Both the position numbers and the translations under genes were made by a program. Source: UBA5972 sp002430125 (lineage in GTDB: Bacteria; Pseudomonadota; Alphaproteobacteria; Rhodobacterales; Rhodobacteraceae). From it: a stretch of 64,000 nt of DNA. The stretch spans positions 10,252-74,251 of the forward strand of contig CALBIC010000181.1 in assembly GCA_937892915.1 (NCBI GenBank). The letters run 5' to 3'. The first letter of the stretch is position 1. Every line of letters starts with the position of its first letter. The notes under the pieces are model-generated. The model searched no databases. It was not told where the DNA came from and saw only the letters and a list, made by a program, of their open reading frames with translations. Below are positions 60,293-64,000 of this stretch, in pieces.

Positions 60293-60679
60293 ATGGCTGA
60301 TAACGCACAACCCAACCGACCGCTTTCACCGCATTTGTCGATCTATCGCGTGCAGATGAATTCGACGATGTCGATTTTTCATCGCTTGGCCGGTATCGGC
60401 CTGGCCGTCAGCGCAATGGTGCTGGTCTGGTGGTTTTTGGCGGCCGCAACTGGTGCCGCGTATTTCCGGTTTGTTGACGGATTACTGACAAGCTGGATCG
60501 GATTGCTGGTGCTTGCGATCTCGGCCTGGGCGTTTTGGTACCATTTCTTAAACGGCCTGCGGCATCTGCGCTGGGATATGGGCAACGGATTGGGCCTGAA
60601 ATCAAGCGCGCGCACCGGATGGTATGCGCTGATCGGATCGGTCGTGATGACGGCTGTGACGATCTTGATGGCAATGTGA
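60293..60679 (+). CDS. sdhC: Succinate dehydrogenase cytochrome b556 subunit
   Basis: The 128-residue membrane anchor has RPLSPHLSIYRVQMNSTMSI, FHRLAGIGLAVSAMVL, three hydrophobic helices and the heme histidine in YHFLNGLRHLRWDMG. It anchors SDH and binds heme b and quinone. ATG 60293 follows AGGGAG; longer in-frame starts lack a ribosome site. First gene of the sdh operon. Confidence 0.95.
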   Translation: MADNAQPNRPLSPHLSIYRVQMNSTMSIFHRLAGIGLAVSAMVLVWWFLAAATGAAYFRFVDGLLTSWIGLLVLAISAWAFWYHFLNGLRHLRWDMGNGLGLKSSARTGWYALIGSVVMTAVTILMAM

Positions 60680-60692
60680 AGGGGCGCGGGCA

Positions 60693-61073
60693 ATGAATTT
60701 CAAAACCGATTACAAAGCGGTTGCCGGTCTTGGGTCTGCCAAGGGTGGCACCGGACATTTCATCTCGCAGCGCCTGACCGCAATTGCACTGGTGCCGTTG
60801 GGCATTTTGTTTGTGTTTACCTTTGTTCGCGCTCTTGGCGAAGGCCACGATGCGGTGCTGGCGATTTACCGCCACCCGTTTAATGCGCTGATCGCCATCG
60901 GCTTTTTCATCGTGATGTTTCGCCACCTGCGCCTTGGCCTTCAGGTGGTGATCGAGGATTACGTTCACAACGAACGCAGTCGGATGCTGATGCTGATCAC
61001 CAACGCCCTTATCTGGCGCGGCTTTGCCGTGGCCGGTGCCTTTGCCGTGGCGAAAATCGCCCTGACCGTCTGA
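60693..61073 (+). CDS. sdhD: Succinate dehydrogenase hydrophobic membrane anchor
   Basis: The 126-residue second anchor has KGGTGHFISQRLTAIALVPL, three helices and FRHLRLGLQVVIEDYVHNE, with the conserved histidine and DY pair near the heme/quinone site. It is spaced 13 bases after sdhC. Confidence 0.94.
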   Translation: MNFKTDYKAVAGLGSAKGGTGHFISQRLTAIALVPLGILFVFTFVRALGEGHDAVLAIYRHPFNALIAIGFFIVMFRHLRLGLQVVIEDYVHNERSRMLMLITNALIWRGFAVAGAFAVAKIALTV

Positions 61074-61094
61074 GACTGACCCTGGAGTAACCTG

Positions 61095-62900
61095 ATGCCC
61101 GCATATACATACATTGATCACACCTATGACGTCGTGGTTGTCGGGGCTGGTGGAGCCGGGCTGCGGGCCACGTTGGGGATGGCCGAACAGGGGCTAAAGA
61201 CCGCCTGTATCACCAAGGTTTTCCCAACGCGTTCGCATACGGTTGCAGCCCAGGGCGGGATTGCTGCCAGTCTGTCGAATATGGGACCGGATCACTGGCA
61301 CTGGCATTTATATGACACCGTAAAAGGGTCCGATTGGCTGGGCGACACCGATGCGATGGAGTATCTGGCGCGCGAAGCCCCCAAGGCGGTTTACGAGCTG
61401 GAACATTACGGCGTGCCGTTTTCCCGTACTGAAGAGGGTAAGATTTACCAGCGTCCGTTCGGCGGCCATACCACCGAATTTGGCGAAGGCCCGCCGGTGC
61501 AGCGCACCTGTGCTGCTGCCGACCGTACCGGTCACGCCATTCTGCACACGCTTTACGGTCAAAGCCTGAAGCAAAAGGCGGAATTTTACATCGAATATTT
61601 CGCGCTTGATCTGATCATGGATAAAGACGGCGCCTGTCAGGGCGTTATCGCCTGGAAGCTTGACGATGGCACCATCCACCGCTTCAACGCCAAGATGGTG
61701 GTGCTGGCAACCGGCGGCTATGGCCGGGCCTATTTCAGCGCAACCTCGGCCCACACCTGCACCGGTGACGGTGGCGGTATGGTGGCACGGCAAGGGTTGG
61801 CGATGCAGGACATGGAGTTTGTGCAGTTCCACCCGACCGGCGTTTACGGCGCGGGCGTTCTGATCACCGAAGGTGCGCGCGGTGAAGGTGGGTATCTGAC
61901 CAATTCCGAGGGCGAGCGGTTCATGGAACGCTATGCGCCGACCTATAAGGACTTGGCCCCGCGTGATTATGTCAGCCGCTCGATGACAATGGAAATCCGC
62001 GAAGGGCGCGGGGTTGGGGCCGGCAAAGACCACATCTATCTGCATCTGGATCACCTGCCTGCCGCCGCTTTGGCCGAACGGCTGCCGGGCATTACCGAAA
62101 GTGCGAAGATTTTCGCAGGCGTTGACGTGACCAAGGAACCGATCCCGGTTCTGCCGACAGTGCATTACAATATGGGCGGCATTCCGACCAATTATTGGGG
62201 CGAGGTGTTGAACCCGACCAAGGACAATCCCAACGCGATCCTGCCGGGTCTGATGGCGGTGGGCGAGGCGGGTTGTGCCAGTGTGCATGGGGCGAACCGG
62301 TTAGGATCAAACTCGTTGATTGACCTTGTGGTGTTTGGCCGTGCAGCAGCGATCCGCGCGGGAAAGATTGTCGATGCCGAGACGTCAAATAGGGCCTTGA
62401 ATGAGGCGTCGGTCGAACAGTCGATGGCGCGCTTTGACGGTTTGCGGCACGCAAATGGTGCAATACCAACCGCCGACCTGCGCCTTGAAATGCAGCGCAC
62501 GATGCAGGCAGATGCCGCCGTGTTCCGCACCACAAAGACAATGGCCGAAGGTGTTCAGAAGATGGACGCGGTTGCCGGTAAAATGGCCGATATCAAGGTC
62601 ACCGACCGGTCACTGATCTGGAACAGCGATCTGATGGAAACGCTGGAACTGACCAACCTGATGCCAAATGCGCTGGCCACAATCAACGGGGCTGCCGCAC
62701 GCGAAGAAAGCCGGGGCGCACATGCCCACGAGGATTTCCCGACGCGCGACGATAAAAAATGGCGGGTGCATACCATTGCCCGCGTCAATGGGCGCAAAGT
62801 TGATCTGTCCTATCGCCCGGTGGTGACGCAACCGCTGATCAAGCCCGAAGATGGCGGCATTGATCTGGAGCGGATTGCGCCCAAAGCGCGGACGTTCTGA
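61095..62900 (+). CDS. sdhA: Succinate dehydrogenase flavoprotein subunit
   Basis: The 601-residue catalytic subunit has a dinucleotide fold VVVVGAGGAGLRATLGMAEQ and the FAD-linking histidine in TRSHTVAAQGG. Active-site segments are QFHPTGVYGAGVLITEGARG and HGANRLGSNSLIDLVVFGR. It oxidises succinate to fumarate in the TCA cycle. It follows sdhD after 21 bases with a GGAG site. An SdhAF4-like assembly factor is encoded at 32955. Confidence 0.97.
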   Translation: MPAYTYIDHTYDVVVVGAGGAGLRATLGMAEQGLKTACITKVFPTRSHTVAAQGGIAASLSNMGPDHWHWHLYDTVKGSDWLGDTDAMEYLAREAPKAVYELEHYGVPFSRTEEGKIYQRPFGGHTTEFGEGPPVQRTCAAADRTGHAILHTLYGQSLKQKAEFYIEYFALDLIMDKDGACQGVIAWKLDDGTIHRFNAKMVVLATGGYGRAYFSATSAHTCTGDGGGMVARQGLAMQDMEFVQFHPTGVYGAGVLITEGARGEGGYLTNSEGERFMERYAPTYKDLAPRDYVSRSMTMEIREGRGVGAGKDHIYLHLDHLPAAALAERLPGITESAKIFAGVDVTKEPIPVLPTVHYNMGGIPTNYWGEVLNPTKDNPNAILPGLMAVGEAGCASVHGANRLGSNSLIDLVVFGRAAAIRAGKIVDAETSNRALNEASVEQSMARFDGLRHANGAIPTADLRLEMQRTMQADAAVFRTTKTMAEGVQKMDAVAGKMADIKVTDRSLIWNSDLMETLELTNLMPNALATINGAAAREESRGAHAHEDFPTRDDKKWRVHTIARVNGRKVDLSYRPVVTQPLIKPEDGGIDLERIAPKARTF

Positions 62901-63217
62901 TGCGACTTGCGGCCCTGCCTTTGCTGGTGATGCTGTCGGCCTGTGCCTCGTTAGACACGGCGGCCGACACGGCGACGCGCAATTCGGCAAAGACTGCGAT
63001 CAATGCGGTTCTTGACGCACGGTTGCCGGGGGTCAATGCGGCGCCGATCACCGATTGCGTTATCGACAACGCAACGCGCGGCGAAATTCTCGTGTTTGCA
63101 AGTGCTGCGGTGACCGGCGTTACGCAATCAACGGTGTCATCTGTTGTTGAAATCACCAGACGCACGCCGACCCTTTTATGTATTACCAAAGCCGGGCTTG
63201 GCCCGGTGACGCTTTAG
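62900..63217 (+). CDS. Small lipoprotein in the sdh operon
   Basis: The 105-residue protein has a lipoprotein signal (RLAALPLLVMLSACASLD, cysteine 15) and a mature part with SAKTAINAVLDARLPGVNAA, then ITDCVIDNATRGEILVF. Its start codon shares one base with the sdhA stop (TGATG), and sdhB follows 11 bases later, so it is fully inside the operon. No known function; the same arrangement occurs in other Rhodobacteraceae. Confidence 0.85.
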   Translation: MRLAALPLLVMLSACASLDTAADTATRNSAKTAINAVLDARLPGVNAAPITDCVIDNATRGEILVFASAAVTGVTQSTVSSVVEITRRTPTLLCITKAGLGPVTL

Positions 63218-63228
63218 GAGCACGGATC

Positions 63229-64000
63229 ATGGTTGAACTGACACTCCCGAAAAACAGCCGCATGACGGTGGGCAAGACCTGGCCGAAACCGGCAGGGGCC
63301 AAGAATGTGCGGGCGTTCAAGATTTACCGCTATGATCCCGATGCCGGGGCGAACCCGCGTGTGGACACGTATTTTGTGGATATGGACAGCTGCGGGCCGA
63401 TGGTTCTGGATGCGCTGATCAAGATCAAGAACGAGATTGATCCGACCCTGACCTTCCGCCGCTCGTGCCGTGAAGGGATTTGCGGGTCTTGTGCGATGAA
63501 TATCGACGGCATCAACACGCTGGCCTGTATTTACGGTATGGACGAGATCAAGGGCGACGTAAAAATCTACCCTTTGCCGCATATGCCAGTGGTCAAGGAC
63601 CTGATCCCCGATCTCACGCATTTTTACGCCCAACACGCCAGCATCATGCCGTGGCTGGAAACCAAAACCAACAAACCGGCGGCTGAATGGCGGCAATCGA
63701 TTGATGACCGCAAAAAGCTCGACGGGCTTTATGAATGCGTGATGTGCGCCTGTTGTTCGACGTCTTGCCCGTCATATTGGTGGAATTCCGACCGCTATCT
63801 TGGTCCGGCAGCCTTGTTGCACGCTTACCGCTGGATCATCGACAGCCGCGACGAGGCGACCGGCGCGCGTCTGGACGAGTTGGAAGACCCGTTCAAACTC
63901 TATCGCTGTCATACGATCATGAACTGCACGCAGACCTGCCCCAAAGGGTTGAACCCGGCCAAGGCGATTGCCGAGATCAAGAAGATGATGGTCGAGCGGA
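63229..64000 (+). CDS. sdhB: Succinate dehydrogenase iron-sulfur subunit (cut by window end)
   Basis: At least 257 residues are visible and the frame is open at the window edge; only the last few codons are missing. Iron-sulfur motifs are CREGICGSCAMNIDG with TLAC ([2Fe-2S]), CVMCACCSTSCPSYWW and CHTIMNCTQTCPKGL ([4Fe-4S]/[3Fe-4S]). It passes electrons from SdhA to the membrane anchors. ATG 63229 follows AGGAG. Confidence 0.96.
   Translation, partial: MVELTLPKNSRMTVGKTWPKPAGAKNVRAFKIYRYDPDAGANPRVDTYFVDMDSCGPMVLDALIKIKNEIDPTLTFRRSCREGICGSCAMNIDGINTLACIYGMDEIKGDVKIYPLPHMPVVKDLIPDLTHFYAQHASIMPWLETKTNKPAAEWRQSIDDRKKLDGLYECVMCACCSTSCPSYWWNSDRYLGPAALLHAYRWIIDSRDEATGARLDELEDPFKLYRCHTIMNCTQTCPKGLNPAKAIAEIKKMMVER

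Overview
The window is a chromosomal segment of an alphaproteobacterium, most probably a marine member of the Rhodobacterales (Roseobacter group). The evidence is gene content and order: a CbiG-CobJ fusion in a cobalamin operon, Lrp-controlled arginase/ornithine cyclodeaminase and PutA, mesaconyl-CoA hydratase, DUF3035, DUF1674, DUF3422 and DUF5665 proteins, short RTX calcium-binding proteins, and an sdhCDA-lipoprotein-sdhB operon. Start codons are often TTG or GTG and operons are tightly overlapped. No rRNA, tRNA, CRISPR array, transposase or prophage was seen.

Layout. 1-3.2 kb: end of a cobalamin operon (cobI partial, cbiG-cobJ, cobM). 3.2-6.7 kb: a conserved unknown gene, then a D-amino-acid operon (DgcN, DgcA, D-amino-acid aminotransferase). 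7-9.3 kb: a CoA-transferase/acyl-CoA dehydrogenase pair. 9.3-19.3 kb: a compact arginine-to-glutamate module (Lrp, arginase, ornithine cyclodeaminase, a four-gene basic-amino-acid ABC importer, a PutR-like Lrp and PutA). 19.6-26.4 kb: aldehyde dehydrogenase, pnp and rpsO; pnp and rpsO are separated by a heavily mutated SARP/BTAD-type regulator pseudogene. 26.5-29.4 kb: DUF5665 and three RTX paralogues in different states of decay. 29.4-32 kb: rbfA, sulfotransferase, truB, DUF1643. 32-46.4 kb: housekeeping genes (dapB, sdhAF4-like, rsmB, heparinase-like, purH, lspA, DUF3035 lipoprotein, two M16 peptidases, mutL, rmuC, DUF3422). 46.5-53.2 kb: rluE-like, a small ParB-domain protein, an APC permease, an atypical DsrC/TusE protein and a four-gene operon (flavin monooxygenase, BASS transporter, two SDR enzymes). 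53.5-56.5 kb: a damaged FtsX-type export cassette. 56.5-60.2 kb: TetR, carboxymuconolactone-decarboxylase-like, NnrU, DUF1737, mesaconyl-CoA hydratase, DUF4344 peptidase. 60.3-64 kb: the succinate dehydrogenase operon, cut by the window edge in sdhB.

How the genes work together: imported arginine can be converted within this segment through ornithine and proline to glutamate. The adjacent DgcN/DgcA genes would bring D-glutamate into the same pool, and SDH oxidises the resulting TCA intermediates.

The most notable non-standard signals are: (i) a family of GC-rich palindromic intergenic repeats with interchangeable modules and a nested mini-hairpin; (ii) a roughly 40-bp block conserved beside two of these palindromes in opposite orientation; (iii) an in-frame permease/outer-membrane-barrel chimera; and (iv) an RTX gene whose membrane anchor is separated from its repeats by one stop codon. 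No clearly new multi-gene system was found; these are the best leads.
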